This document shows positions 48,527 to 61,786 of a stretch of 64,000 nucleotides of DNA, piece by piece. The notes under the pieces are model-generated. The model searched no databases, was not told the origin of the DNA, and saw only the letters and a list, made by a program, of their open reading frames with translations. Within the stretch, counting starts at the first letter, position 1. Each line of letters begins with the position of its first letter. The stretch is from Pempheris klunzingeri (Eukaryota; Chordata; Actinopteri; Acropomatiformes; Pempheridae), in the NCBI RefSeq assembly GCF_042242105.1, contig NW_027254956.1:347896-411895 (forward strand), in the 5' to 3' direction. The position numbers and the translations under genes are program-made.

Positions 48527-51500
48527 CACACACAAATCAAAAAGTTGATGATGTTTTGAGAATTCTTAGTTTACGGTTTGAGTTTTCTTTGACATACTTT
48601 CAGATTTATCAATATCTTGCTCAGAATGTTCCCCTTCTTCGTCTTCATCATAATATTCTTCTTCTTCTTCCGCCCCTTCTTTTTCTTCTTCTACTGCTTC
48701 TTCTTTGTCTTCTTCCTCTTCTTCACCGAGGCCTAAAAGTGTTGTGAAGCACTCTGCCACCTCTTCCTCCGTCATGTGCTCTCCTGTCAAAGATAATATC
48801 AAAGTTATGCATATGTGTTTGTGCCACATTGACAATGAAACACAAACATTGGATGCAGAAACTGGAGAAGTGGATTGAGATTTTTCTCAGTAATGTGACA
48901 GAAATACAGCTAAAAACAAATAACTATCTGACTGAATCAGCTGCAGCGTACCTCGAGCCTGTAGAAGTTCTATCAGTTCACGTCTCTGCAGAACAAGCTG
49001 GCCTCCACAATTACGTTCACCAAGGATGTGAAAAGCCTGGGCAAGCTCATTGCCGGAGATGCCGAAGGCTGGTCGGTGGTTGACATAGAGCTTGATAAAC
49101 TCCTCCAGATCGATGTCCGTCACATATTTACCTGTTTCAGCATATTTGCTGAACTTGACCTCATTTTGCATATCGTCTATCTGTTAAATTGTATAAAGAA
49201 ATTGCAGGTCTGAGATTGAAAATTACTTTTTTGATACTATTTTACTGTTAATAAAATGCACTTTATTTGCACACATTGTACCTCTTGCTCAGTAGGGAAG
49301 TAAGCCAAAGCTCTCATCAGAGAAGGGACCTCTGACAGGGGGATTTTGGTAGATATCTGTCGTTTTTCCATCAAGTCAATGCCTTGATGAGAGACTTGAC
49401 AATAATAGAAAAAGTCCTCCATCTCCTAAAGACAATCTCAGACAAATGAGAATCTATAACTATCACAAATGACAACATTCGCAGTTAAGAGTAAAAACTC
49501 TGAATACAATTAGAAAGAATTGTTTCGAAGGTGGACATCTTCACCTTCGTAAATGGCTAGAGGAACCAGATCAACTCCAGAAAACTCCAGACTCACCCTG
49601 TAGAACTCGCCATCTCTGCCTCCCTCTAAAAGAGTGTAAAATGGTTCCAGGTCCTTTCCTCCCAAGGCAGCTGCTGCCTCCAGTGCACTACATTCACAAC
49701 AGCAGAGAGCATAAATGACAGAAAACATGATTAAACTGCTCATGTGTCTCCTCTGGTCCTCAGGTTGGTACTACTCAACCTTACTTTAAGCTTATTTCCC
49801 ATGACAGGACAGTGCAGTCAGATCCCCCTGCAGTGAAAACAAATCGGCCATCGTAGGAGCAGGCAAAAGCAGACACCCCTGCTGCATGGCAGATCAAAGC
49901 GTTGGACTTGTAGGGGTTCCCATCCAGGGGCAAAATCTGGAGGCCCACCTGGAAATACAACACACTCTTAGTGGTAAGATCAAGAATGTGAATCACTGTG
50001 TCGTCTTACCAAAACAGCACTGGGCTCAAAACATGACTAAATATGAATATAGTCTAAAAGTAAATGTAACAAGGCAGGATTACACAGAACATATTGACAT
50101 AATACATTGAGTTAAACATGGAACAATGGATGTTGCATCAATCCATGTCCAAGACTTGATGGGGCTTTGTTTGATCTTTATTTTCCTTCATATACATTAA
50201 AAATCCACAAATATTTATATATCCAAATTACATACTTTATGCTCAACTGAACTCAAGTAACTGTATAATAAATTAGGGAGGAATTAAAAGACAACAAGTT
50301 TTGCACACAAAAACAAATCAGGTTGTAATAAAATAGAGCAAATTACTAAAGAAAGCACTACAAAGAATTTCCAGCACTGACCTTGTCCTCTGTGATGTAT
50401 GCCAGGCAATATGAGTGCCTCTCAGGTTCCTTAGACATGGGAAGGAGCACTACTTTCTTAATGGGAGAGCCATATGTTGGGCCAAGGAGAGTCTTTCTGT
50501 TTTTGTAAAACACATGTCATAATTAATTCTCCAGTATTTGCAGTGATAATAGTCATGAGTCATGGAAATACATTTCACAAATAAACTGATCTTGTTACAA
50601 TATTTCACAGACCTGCACATCTTGGTGGTGCTGTTTAAAAGCTTCATCTTGTATTGGTCCAAGGCAACGAGAAGAAATTGCTCTGCGGTGAGGGGAGGGT
50701 ACCAAATCATGGACATTGGCACAGCACTTTGCTCAATGCGCTCTGAGCTTAAGATGAGAAGCTTATTGACATCGCTGTTTTCCAGGTCATACTCCACCTA
50801 TTATTCAGTCAGACACATGCACAAAGAAGTACGTGTGTGTGCTAAAGATTTGGCATATAAAACAGTATCGCAAAACATCAAACTAGTCCACAACCCGACA
50901 AGTTTCACAGGGCAGACTAACCAGTCGGCGGTCCATTCCCAGAGAGAGCAGTCTGGGTTGGGTGCTGTCCAGGTGAACCCCAAAAAGAAGGTCTGTGATT
51001 GGCTTGTAGTGGGAGAAGTGTCTGCCCATGTACGTCCAACGAGGTGAAGAGCCTTTATTAGTCTGCAAGCGGAACACCGTCACTGCTTTTCCGGCATCCT
51101 AACAGTGAACAAGGAAGTCAAATCTACATGTTATACTTATAATTATAAGAATTTTACAGCATAGAAGTGCGCTGTCCATAATACATTTTCTGACATAATC
51201 ACAGCTTTAACAATATTATACCACTAACGATAAGTTCAGACATATTACACTTGCTCACCGCAGTGGCAAGATACTTTGAGTCTGAGGAGAAAGTGATGTG
51301 ATGGATGCCATCTTTAGTGTGATGGAAACACTCTTCTGGATCACTTTGCAAAGTGCTGGAATTCAATATGTGAACAGCTCCACTGCCAAAGCCAACTGCC
51401 AGGTACAGTCCTGTTCAGAGACAAAAAGGTGGCTCTTTATGTTGCACTATAATAACAAACTGCAAATTCATGCAGCAGCTGGGAAACACTGGTTGTATAC

Positions 51501-54500
51501 AACATTTGTGTGCTAAGTAAGAACGATGGCTCACCTTGAGGGTCAAAAGTGACACACTGAATCTGCTTCTCTTTCTCAAAGACCCTGCTGCAGACGATCA
51601 CTTTGCTGTTATAGTCCCACACTTTTAAAATACCTCTTTGATTGCCCATAGCCACAGCTGGCTGTTTGGGGTGGCAGGCCAAAGCATGTACAGGCTCGCA
51701 ATGCTCCTGTAGAAGGATGCGCGAGATGCCTTTCTGTGTATTCACATGCACTATTGTTGAACTGACTGTGGATGCGACAAAGTTCCTGCAGGAAAAAGAG
51801 AGGTCAGTTTGGCTAAAATGTGCATAAGAGTTTAGACTGAATGCATAATAGACCGTAATTTATCTACCTGATGATTAATGGCTTTGCGTCCAGAGTGCAG
51901 TCCTCTAGGCATCCCTGTGCACACTCTTTGGAAAAGGAAATGGAAACAATAGCGTCCAGGTTGAATTCACTGTACCACGCGAGAAGAATGAATTCTTCAT
52001 CATAAAATTTGATGAGACCTTGAGTGTCACCAGTTACGATACAGCTATGATTTCAAACAATACACAAACAAAGAGAGATTAAAGACCAATCAATACATTA
52101 GACTTTTATAAAACAATTACAATGAATGTCACTGGCTCTGGCCACCTGTCAGTTACGGTGAGAACAGTGATCGGATCTTTTTGAAGATGGATGATCTTGA
52201 CTCTATCTTTGGAGGGCCTTTCGTTTGCAGCTGCTTCTGTCGTCATATCCCACACCACGAGAGTGCCTGCTGGAGTCGCTGTTAGGATCTTATTCTCTTT
52301 CCAGTGAAACGCAGACTGGCTGAGTGACACATTGGCCGCGCTGCTCATTTGAGAGTTGTCAAAAGAAGACGCGCCAAATACAAACGCATCATGTCCACCG
52401 GTGGTTGTATCACAGATCTGCAGCATATTTATTAAAACATTCATCGTCATAACGGAGAGAGACATCTCTGACAGTTCAATGTCATCTTCTACAACATTTC
52501 TGTGGTTATTTTTACCTTGTTTAGCTTTAGGCCAAAGTATTTCAGACTTCCAAGGGCCTGAAGAAAGATCAGCTGATTATTGTCACGAACACACACAAAA
52601 CAGCTGTATTATGCATTTCAATATAAAAGGAAAAGCAGGACTTACCCTGTTGTAAAATAATACGTGGCTTTCACTGTTGCTCAGCAGCTGGGTGCTGTCG
52701 TTTGGATTGAAAATTATCTTGTGCTGGAAAACGGTCCAACATTTGTACATTTTATTTACCAAATGCCATATCCATAAAGTTAGGTAGCATTTAAATATGT
52801 AAGGAAGACAAAAGTTATTTACCTGAAAACCATGCTTAGGCTTGATTTGAGTAGACCACAAAGGCTTTTCTGTTTCATTTGTCCAATCCCAAATACACAC
52901 ACACTGTGAAAAGATAGATAATTAGTTAATTAATTAATAGTTGGAGATGCTACTCTAGAAAGACATTTACTGTTTCATATGTCAAATCCAGTATGAAATA
53001 TTAATCATCTACGTGTTTTTGTGTTTTGTGTGTGAGTGCAGTCCTGAGATATTGATTACTTGATAAGAAGTTACATACTTTATATTATTTCAATTATTAA
53101 ACATAAAATGGTCCTTGAAGCCTAATCCTGAAAAAGGCAATAAAATGATCACATAACGTTTTCATGATACAAGACGCTGAATATATATCATATCATCAAG
53201 CTAGACTTTTTGGAGCCCTTACATTTAAAATGACATAAAGTCACACGGTGTCACACTATTGGCCTTTATTTGATCATAAATCTGTCTCTTTTTTCCTAGA
53301 CTATGCATTTCACAATCTAGACAAAACTAATTTGTTTACAAAAAAAAAAGTTTAATTCAATCTGTCCATTCAAACCATTGTACTCACTTGAACTTTCTCA
53401 CCCCCAAGAGTTACCAGTTGTTTTGTGTCTCTTGAAAATTCCATCGCAATGACACCTCCCTCAGGGTGGCAATCGAACAATGTATGCACAGGAATGCTGG
53501 AATATTTATCATATATGTGATTACCATCAAGAGCAAAGGTTTATTTATAAATATGCCTAGTACATGTAGAATCAAGAGCTACCCAGAGTAGGAGTCCCAT
53601 ATTATCACTGTGCTTTTCAGCCCCTGGTCTGCTGTTGCAATCCAGCGTCTGTCTGCACTCACACACATACATGAAATGGGGCAGCAGTGACCCTGAGAAG
53701 ATACAAGTGTATACAGAAGGCTATGTCAATTAAAAGTTCAACCTGCATATTACTATTACAATCAAAAGATATCTAAAACTACCCAGATTACTCCCACCAA
53801 CACTCTCTCATCTCGTTGTTATTACACATCCCAACAGAAGACAAAAACAGGTGATTTGTACCTGAAGTATGTGCTGGGAGTTTGAGGTGTGATTGTATAT
53901 GATGCCAACTTGAGCTCCGGCATAGAAGACCACCAGCTCATCGTGGTCCTGTAGACTGAAGGCAGGAAGAGCAGGATTCATCCCAAACATCCACTCTAGT
54001 GACTGAAGGAAGAGCAAATGTGCAGTATTGTTAGGAGGCAGTCAAAATCCTCAGATAACCCTTTTATTTCAGGTGAACATTTCTCGTGAAACTTTCTTAA
54101 CCTATTGGAACCCAAAGTGACACAGGTGTCACAGACCTTTTAAACATTGTGGAAATGTTTCCTAAACAATGTTATCTTTGAATTGAACTCAAGAAGTCCC
54201 AGAGTGACAGCTACTAAACATCCTGGTGCAGTCATGTGACCCAGTGTCAATTTGTGTTTTGATTAACACCTCTGACACAACTAGCTAATTTTAGATTAGC
54301 TTTTTTAGCTTTGACAAGTCTAATACTGTCCTAGATTACAATTAACCTGTCCTAACCATACAGCTGAAAAAGTTCATATGAAACAACTTTTTAAAAAAAT
54401 AATGCTGTGACATATATCTAACATTTCAGATCATGGACAGTAGGGTAGTATATCAAAAATAAGAAATGTGTTCCTTGTGGTCCATTTAGTCTGTTTATTT

Positions 54501-54764
54501 TTATATCCCCCATAATTTTACTTAAATGAGAAAAGGGTCCGGGTTCTTATAAGTGAACGTGCAAGGAGCCAGTATACAAATAGTGCTCATTTTTCGGCAA
54601 CACATACTAACCAGTGCATGTGTCCTTGTGTGAGTTGTCTTCTTTGGGAAAAGTGAGTCTCTGGTTGCAGTGTACACCTGAGACTGCCCCTTCAACTTCA
54701 GTAAACCGGCCTCTGTCTCTTCTCCTGCACTCCTCCTGCACTCTTCATCTTCAGCACCTGACAT
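48347..54764 (-). CDS. cfap251: Cilia- and flagella-associated protein 251 (WDR66)
   Basis: Calmodulin- and spoke-associated complex subunit at the base of axonemal radial spoke 3. Twenty coding exons: 54612-54764, 53862-54002, 53583-53692, 53388-53496, 52823-52903, 52646-52723, 52516-52557, 52146-52417, 51868-52044, 51535-51785, 51259-51410, 50922-51098, 50613-50797, 50382-50496, 49785-49948, 49597-49687, 49282-49425, 48952-49180, 48598-48783, 48347-48489; 3000 nt, 999 residues. WD repeats cover about residues 55-735 ([53 protein letters not shown]). The EF-hand-like C-terminal part runs from about 736 to 890 ([31 protein letters not shown]). An acidic run lies at about 908-942. Human WDR66 has about 1149 residues with a long acidic N-terminus that is absent here. 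The start [11 protein letters not shown] was chosen by similarity to human MSDAEE; an in-frame ATG 30 codons upstream (54854) is possible. Confidence 0.94.
48493..48534. repeat. (CA)n microsatellite, cfap251 intron 19
   Basis: CA repeats with one CG interruption, directly adjoining the acceptor of the last coding exon. On the sense strand this is a TG tract ending a few bases before the CTAG acceptor. Confidence 0.9.
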
Positions 54765-55097
54765 GATGTCTGACCACACACTTCGATCGTCGATTAATGT
54801 CTTTTTTTTAACAACTTCACACCCTCTTTGTTTTATCGAGTTAACGGTGACCAAGTCTCTGTTAACACTGAAGCTAGCTAACTACGCTAGCTAAACAACA
54901 TTAGGCTAAAAAGGCAACGAAAGATTTCGCAGTTATTTAAATAATCAAACAAAAATGTCAGTTCTTGTATGATTCGCATCATTCAAACGTCCAAACCTTA
55001 ATGTTTTAAGAACTTTTTACTTTTACTTTTAAGTCTTTAGGGGCTCCAACGTACGAAAAAAACAGTCTCCATAAAGTTAGCCCCTGCGAGGCGTCGC

Positions 55098-55110
55098 GTT
55101 GCCTAGTTAC
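55098..55110 (-). promoter_or_regulatory. Near-consensus X-box upstream of cfap251
   Basis: GTTGCCTAGTTAC matches the RFX consensus GTNRCC-N-RGYAAC at all but one constrained base (AGTTAC against RGYAAC). It lies about 335 bp upstream of the cfap251 start codon in a short CpG-rich stretch (GCGAGGCGTCGCG). It parallels the perfect site at lrrc43. Confidence 0.55.
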
Positions 55111-55635
55111 CGCTGAGTGGACGACAAGTGAAAACTACTAAACGCAATATTTCCGGTCAGGTATTTCAAATTAAACGCACGATTAATCATCATTAAGCAG
55201 CTGTTTGCAGTCATTATCTCTATATTGTTTGATAACAATGCCCACATCATTCGTGACATAAACGGTTAGTTACCAAAATGACTTACTGACAATATATGTA
55301 TTAATCCCACTGAATAATATGGAATCATCTCAGTTTAATCACTTTATTTTTAAAGTATCTACCGGAAGTAATAGTGCGCTTCCCAGTCAGCATTAACGTT
55401 AAACTGACAATCAAATTGACAATCAAATTGACGATCAAATTTTGTGTTGCAGTTCTCACACGTGGCCGGTAGAGGGCAGTAAAACGTAAAATGTGATTCT
55501 GACCCTTTCAAACAAACATTTAGGGCTCAGTTCGTTTAGTAAATTTAGACAATATGGAAATAAATTCGACAAAAGAAACTGTAGACTGTAACATAGACAT
55601 AGACTGAAGACTGTAACATAATACATTAAGGACAA

Positions 55636-55830
55636 CATTCAATTCAATTCAATTCTATTCTATTTGTGTAGCCCAATATCACAACAGAGTGTCTCATAGT
55701 GCTTTACAAAGTTCACTGAAATAAACAAGTGTAAGCGAACAAACAATCTAATAATGAGTCCAGCAGTCGATGAGGCCAATGGATCAGTCCGGTGGATCTG
55801 TCCGAGGCATCATCTGCCCTTTATGACCCT
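55636..55830 (-). mobile_element. L2-like LINE 3' end, reverse orientation
   Basis: (AATTC)n on the plus strand is followed by 'GCCCAATATCACAACAGAG', 'TCATAGTGCTTTACAAAG' and 'GTAAGCGAACAAACAATCT'. These are the reverse complement of the insert at 31251-31365, with further related sequence to about 55830. It is a longer copy of the same element. Confidence 0.65.
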
Positions 55831-57934
55831 CCTTCGGGAAGGAAAACATGAAAATATTAAGTGAATAAGAGGAAATGTAAGTGAGATTTTTTTGTCTGCT
55901 AGAAGATGACACGCAGGAAGAAAAAAAATTGAAAGACACAAAGAATATGATTAGAGGCGTCAAAGGGAATTCAAAACCATTAATAATAAAAACCTATAGG
56001 CGCAGTGGGCTCGAGAAAGTGTGTCTGGAGAGCATCAGAAACTAAACTTGTCTCAAATGAGCTGGAGAATTAAATACAAGTACAATGGGAAAAAAAACAG
56101 CATCAGAACATCTCTATTGGTTTTGTTATTTCTACAGTAACAAATATTTAGTAAAAACAACAGAACAGTAATTTGTAATAACCTGCATATTAATTAGGTA
56201 AAATGGGTCTTCATTAATGGAAATTGAACTAATTTTATGTGTTGCAGTTCCACCCTGTGACCACTGGAAGGCGTTGATAAACACTGTGATCCTGCTGTGC
56301 TAGACTTAAATCATGAAATAGTTTTGAAACTGGGGGATGAGTAGGACATTTCACAATATTTTCTTAAATACTTTCAGCAAAAGAAATTAAATAAAATCCA
56401 TGAGACATACAATTTTAAATGTGATAAATCAGTCACTTTGGGTTGCTGGGCTCACAGTATGCGTGTTTCTGCCCTCTAGCGGCCACAGCGAGTAACGACA
56501 GCTGCGCTAAGCATCAAGTCAGATATATGATTATAGTAGAACTTCCGGCTAAACATTAAAAAATAAAACTTTAATAATGGAGGGCAATGACTCGTGACTT
56601 TTAACGCTCTCGGGACAACTATCATCTCACGAGCGTAAAGGCAGACTTGTTAGCATATGAACACTTCCGGGAGGTAGTGACGATGCCTCGAGCCACGTGA
56701 TTCTAGCGTTTTTAAACGGGGAACTGCAACATTCTGCCGCGATACTTTTACTTTGAAAGGCACCGTGTGGACACAACACTAAGTCCAACTTCACAGTTTG
56801 TTTCTTCAGGGCATTTCCGGTCGCTCAGGTTTGAAGGCAGATGATTTTCTGGGTTCATTTCATGCCGTCAAACTTTTTATTGAGTGAATTTTGGCTGCTC
56901 CTGTTTCCTGCTTTTGTGGCAACGTGTTACTAACTTTGGCCCGAAGGATTCTCGTCGTCGGTTTTCAAGTTATTATGAGTTTGTGAGGGGTTAAAACACC
57001 AGAGGGTGAAACAAAAAGCACCAGCTGACAGGTGAGGAGGCATTTTAATAAACGGGACCTTTGCGTTTTGACTGCGGGAGAAGTTTAGTTTACTTTACAC
57101 CTACACATATTTAGTAGAAGTGGGTTGAATGGTTGTCAGCTGTAGCTACTTGTTAGCTAACATTAGCCGGTGTCTCTTATCTCCCCTCAGCTGACAGTCA
57201 GCCACCACTGAGCTCTCAGCAACACTCATAAAACTGTTATTGTTCTTTTAAAAGTTGCTTTAATCCGTAGGCTGAGCCAGTCCGGCTTTGCTGTAGTGTT
57301 GGATATTATGAAATGGTTTCTAAATGGTGTAAATTGCTAATAGCCAGTTAGGTGAAGGACAAAATGGTTAAGTGTGACAAATAAGAACTCAGTGTTTGTG
57401 AAACTCTGCATGAATGAGACACAGACTGCATCCCCTCGAAGTAATTAGCATATCTGCACAAATCCGAGTGAAAGTTAATTATCAATGTACACAATCAGTC
57501 AGGAATCAAGTGTTTTTGTTCCTCGTTTTCTACTGTTTGTAGAAGTAGTTGTAGCTTTCATAGAAGCAGAATCTAAAAAATATCCTAAAATGAACCAGTT
57601 TAACCAAAATAGCTATTTTAATTCCCTTAATGGCAACATATTTAGAAATCATAACGTTGTGAGCTTTTAAAGGAGTCTTTCACTTTAATGTGCTCTATAG
57701 CAGCACTGTGTGTCCTAGTTGACTGCCTGCATGGTGAACAGGGCCAAGCTATAGTGAACACCAAGCCTGTGAGATTCAGGTCCCTGTAGTCACAAATGCA
57801 GGGCAAACTGAGTTTCCTTCAAAGGTTTGAACGTTCAAAGGAATCATATTACCCCCTGCATAGTATGTTTAAAACTTTTTTGTTGTTTTGGTTGAAATGT
57901 TGGCTCAACAGGTGGAATACAAGAGAGCTCTACA

Positions 57935-60900
57935 ATGTGGACAGATAAGCAAAGAGGAATCAGAGTCTCTCAGCAGGAGCTGCTCTGCAAGAATGCCTGT
58001 GGGTATTATGGAAACCCGGCATGGCAGGGCTTCTGCTCTAAGTGCTGGAGAGAGAGGGCACGTTTAGCTGGAGCACCGAGACAGGACACGAGGTAAATGC
58101 GCCGCCTGTAACGATCATTCAGACTCAAAGCAACATTTTCTGTCAGCTGTGAAGACGCTGTTATGATATCAACAGAGTGGAGTTAAAGTGTAAATGGATT
58201 CTTCTCACAGTATCTTAGAAGCAACGCATGATAGAAATGTCATCGTTACACCATTCATGACTATCTGAATAGACATTGGAGGATACTACAAATTCAGTGC
58301 TTTTGAATTAAGATGGGTTTAGGTTTGGATGTCTAATGTTGTCATTCCTTGTAGGCCAAGCAATGATGGAACTCCTCTCACCTTCTCCAAATTTGAGGAG
58401 AAGAAAAGCACTGAGAAAAGTCGTAGGATTAACACAATGAGGAGGCTCTTCTGGGGCAGCCCATCGCCTCCAAAACCTCAAGGTAGGTTGGTTAGTTTTG
58501 TGTTCTTGGATTCAGTGTTTTCAGCTCCATCAAGTCAAAAAAGTATCTGCAAAATGTTTGGTTGTGTCGCATCAGGGTAAAAACAATCCCTCTGTCAGCT
58601 GCTCTGACAGATTTGGTTCAGACACCGTGTGCGTTGCGTAAGGAGCAAGAGAAAAATGGATGGAGCAAATGCAACAAAAGCACGAGCATGATGGAAATGC
58701 CTTATTCACAACACAACTAGGATTAAGAAAAATAAGGCCAATTGGAAAAGTCTCACCAATCCATGGCTTGAAGTGCCCATTGCTGTCCTGTGATCCTACA
58801 AAGTCTGTTGGGATCAAAGCGAAAGCTTTGACTTACTGACCTTTTTGGTGCTCTCTGTTTGCCTTTAGCACAATAGTAGATGGAGAAAGAGATGTCTTAG
58901 ATTTTTCTCTGTGCTATAAAATCCTGCTTCATGAGACAGAACACAAACATTTAACAGAAAACATCAGATACCTCTTCAGCATTGGATTTCTACTTGCAAT
59001 TATGTAATGAAAACAAAATCCAGGTGTTTTCCTTTATTGTGTAATGTACACAGTGTACACAGTGAAGGATCCCATGTGCATACGTGTTGGTAACATAGTG
59101 CCCTTATCCATACAGGTTCACTACCAGTCTGTATGTACTGCTGCCACGGATTGAACCTAGATAATGTGTTGTGATTTTTGCCGTTCTCCATCTTTTGATG
59201 TTACTTTATTTATTTATCTACAATAACATCCACTTTTTGTCCCCCTAGAGTCTTCTGAGAGCTTTACAAATGTGTTAAAAGCCTTCCAGAGCCTTGAGCC
59301 CGGGGACTTCACTGGTTTTTTAAAAATACTGAGGAGCCCCTCCTCCCAGCGCTTGCAGTCCCGATGTACAGCTTTCCTCAACACAATGGAGGCATACCAT
59401 GTAATTATCTGTTTAAAAGTTAAACCTTACACGTCTAATAAAATCTCTTTGATATGTAAGAGCTGCTCTGATGATAGATCTCATCATTTTTACAGGATCT
59501 GCCCATACAGAAGCAGTCAGATCTTGTGCAAGATTTCTACCAGTCTTTTGCTGAATATTTTAGCAGTGAGTACAAATCAGGTCAACAAGTGAAACACTGT
59601 TTATTCTGGAAACAGGAGAATATTAAATGATTTTGGGTTGCTGTTTTTATTCTCAGGTTTTCCCGAGGCTCAGGTCACTCAGATAATGGAGCATGTGGAG
59701 AAGTTAATAATGACCCGGTTGCACAAATGGGTTTTCTGCCATGACAGCTGTGATGATGAACAGAAGGACCTGGCTCTCCAGAGAAGGATACGGTAAGCCT
59801 CATATACAAGTCACTTGTGTTTTATTTGATCAAAACCTCTAACCGTAGGCCGTGTTTGGCACCAATGTCTTTACTTTTCAGCTCCTTAAACTGGGTTACT
59901 CCACAGATGCTGAGCGTACCTTTTCCTGATAAAAAGACTGCGGTCACAAGCGACCCCTATCTGCCTGCTATAACAGGTGATTCACAACTTCACTACAATA
60001 TGGTTGTTTGGTCTCTGGCAGAGAGTAAAATAAGATCACTACAACTCTCACGTCTCACCGTGAAATATAATGATGCATAGCTCAGCATGAAACAGCACAT
60101 AGTCGTTTTTTATATGGTTTATATTTCACAACATGTTAAGTAGTTACCTTTAGGGGTGCTGGTTGGTAGATCTTCTTACCTTTTGACAGAGCCAGACTAG
60201 CCATTTCCTACCTTTATACTAAGCTAAGCTAACTGGCTGCTAGCTGTAGTGTTATATTTAATAGACAGACACCTACAGTGAGGTCCATAAGTCTGAGACC
60301 ACATTAAAAACCTGTGTTATTTTCACATAAACCTGGAAATACTCAGAACATTTGAGGATTAAAAACACAAGAAGTTGAAGCAGAAAATGAGGAAGGAATA
60401 TTTTAGATTTAAGCAAATTAGTGGCACTGATAGACTTAACTCCTTTGTACAAAATGCCAGATTTCCTGCCACTGAAGCATATGTTCAGATGACACTTTAT
60501 CTGCTTCTCCAATTGTATAAAGGAGTTGAGTTGGTCAGTGGCAAAATATGCTGAAATTTGACTGTTAGAAATCTAGCAGATCTTCAGTATTTCTTCTTCA
60601 TTTTACATATAATGTTTTGTGTTTTTAAATGTTTTTGAATCCTCAAACTTTCTGATTATTTCCAGGTTTACATGAAAATATTAGAGATTTTTAATGTTCT
60701 CAGAATTTTTGACCTCTCTATATCAAAACATTGAGCTATTCCTTAACCTTTGTGCACCCCTAGGTACATTTTTTGCACGAAGGGTGAAACGTCATTATTT
60801 TCCAAAGGGGTGCACAAGGGTTAAAGCTCATGAGAGAAAGTAGTATGTTGCTTGTAATCTGGAAACGCCATTAAAAGGTTTCAAATGTCAGTCGTTGATG

Positions 60901-61711
60901 TTTTCTTCTGCTCTCTGATTTATTTTTTTTTTAACAGCCATAATTGAAATGGATGCCAAGCGAGCGCCTCAGGACAAACTTACATGTGTGTCCAAATGCA
61001 GTCAGCATGTCTTTGAAGCGCTCTCCACCTCGAACAGTGAGCCTGCTAATGCTGATGACTTCCTGTCGGGCCTGATTTATGTGGTGCTGAAGGCCAACCC
61101 ACCTCGCCTACACTCCAACATGCAATATGTGATTCGTTTTGGTCTCCCTCACAGTCTGATGGCAGGAGAGAGTGGCTACTATTTCACAAATTTGGTAAGT
61201 TCATTGTGAAGTTACTCATCCAGTGTACACCACTGGATGCTATGTAAAGAGGTTGGTTGATCATTTGTGCCTTTGCCCCCATCCCCTGTTTTAGTCTTGT
61301 GCGGTGGCCTTCATTGAAAAGCTGGATGGACAAGCACTCAACCTCAGCCCAGAAGAGTTTGAGGGCTACATGCTACGTCAGCGTGGTCCTTCTGTAGGAG
61401 ACCAGAGGCTGAAGGTTGCCAGTGACACACAGCATCTGCTAGAAGAGCTGAAAGGCAGGCAGGAGAAACTGGACCAAGGGGTGGATACTCTCAATGTGCA
61501 GCTACAAAAGTGGGTCCAAGCTGTTACGTCACAACTGGATGAGGCAACAACTCAGTTTGCTCTGGTGCAGAAAGAGATAACAGCTCAGGCTGAGCACTCA
61601 CAGGTTTTTTCATCCTCAGCTCATAATGCATCGCTGCAAGGGGATGACAAGGACCAGTCAGTGCTGCTGCTTACAGATCAAAATGTAGGCCCTAAAGATA
61701 CAGACTGTTAG
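57935..61711 (+). CDS. rabgef1: Rab5 guanine nucleotide exchange factor (Rabex-5 / RABGEF1-like)
   Basis: Activates Rab5-family GTPases on early endosomes, usually with Rabaptin-5. Coding exons 57935-58092, 58355-58482, 59249-59400, 59496-59565, 59657-59792, 59882-59976, 60938-61194 and 61295-61711 give 470 residues (human RABGEF1 about 491). An A20-type zinc finger is at residues 18-37 ([22 protein letters not shown]3-C-X11-C-X2-C), which binds ubiquitin in the family. A basic helical linker follows ([19 protein letters not shown]). The helical bundle and VPS9 domain span about 100-350. Catalytic signatures are kept: Asp in [15 protein letters not shown], and Tyr and Thr in [11 protein letters not shown] coiled C-terminus ([20 protein letters not shown]) ends in a diverged tail. 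The start is [17 protein letters not shown]; the splice acceptor is at 57911. A 5' noncoding exon likely ends at 57031. It may be the fish-specific rabgef1l paralogue. Confidence 0.92.
60276..60720. mobile_element. Tc1/mariner-type MITE with long inverted repeats
   Basis: Starts CAGTGAGGTCCATAAGTC after a TA (60274-60275). It ends in GACCTCTCTA before TA (60721-60722). Arms of about 100 bp are imperfectly complementary, e.g. ACCTGGAAATACTCAGAA against TTCTGATTATTTCCAGGT. A reverse coding fragment was not seen. It lies in the 961-bp intron of the rabgef1-like gene before the VPS9 exon at 60938. Confidence 0.75.
60743..60824. mobile_element. Tiny piggyBac-like MITE flanked by TTAA
   Basis: TTAA (60743-60746) and TTAA (60821-60824) flank a 74-bp palindrome. 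The ends are CCTTTGTGCACCCC and, inverted, CCCTTGTGCACCCC. TTAA target duplications and CCC/GGG ends are piggyBac traits. It lies 22 bp after the mariner MITE. Confidence 0.6.
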
Positions 61712-61780
61712 ATTTATTAACAAAAACATATAATCTGGTACATGACTCTAATGCTCAGCACTAACTTGTGTAGGCTGCAA

Positions 61781-61786
61781 AATAAA
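61781..61786 (+). promoter_or_regulatory. rabgef1-like polyadenylation signal
   Basis: AATAAA 70 nt after the stop codon. A further AATAAA near 62135 and an ATTAAA near 62384 could give longer transcripts. Confidence 0.5.

Larger units (their letters stand above)
54765..57934. other. Divergent intergenic region between cfap251 and rabgef1-like
   Basis: Contains the cfap251 5' region and X-box-like site, a reverse-oriented LINE tail (55636-55830), and otherwise unique-looking DNA. The rabgef1-like promoter follows: a CpG-richer block at about 56600-57060 with a probable noncoding first exon ending ACAG|GTGAGG at 57031. Orthologues of BCL7A, which follows WDR66 in mammals, were not recognised. 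Confidence 0.6.

Noticed and set aside
54765..54854. Upstream in-frame ATG for cfap251 (MVTVNSIKQRG)
   Set aside because: The sequence to the chosen start has no acidic character or similarity to the family; MSGAEDEE resembles the known start. Kept only as an alternative.
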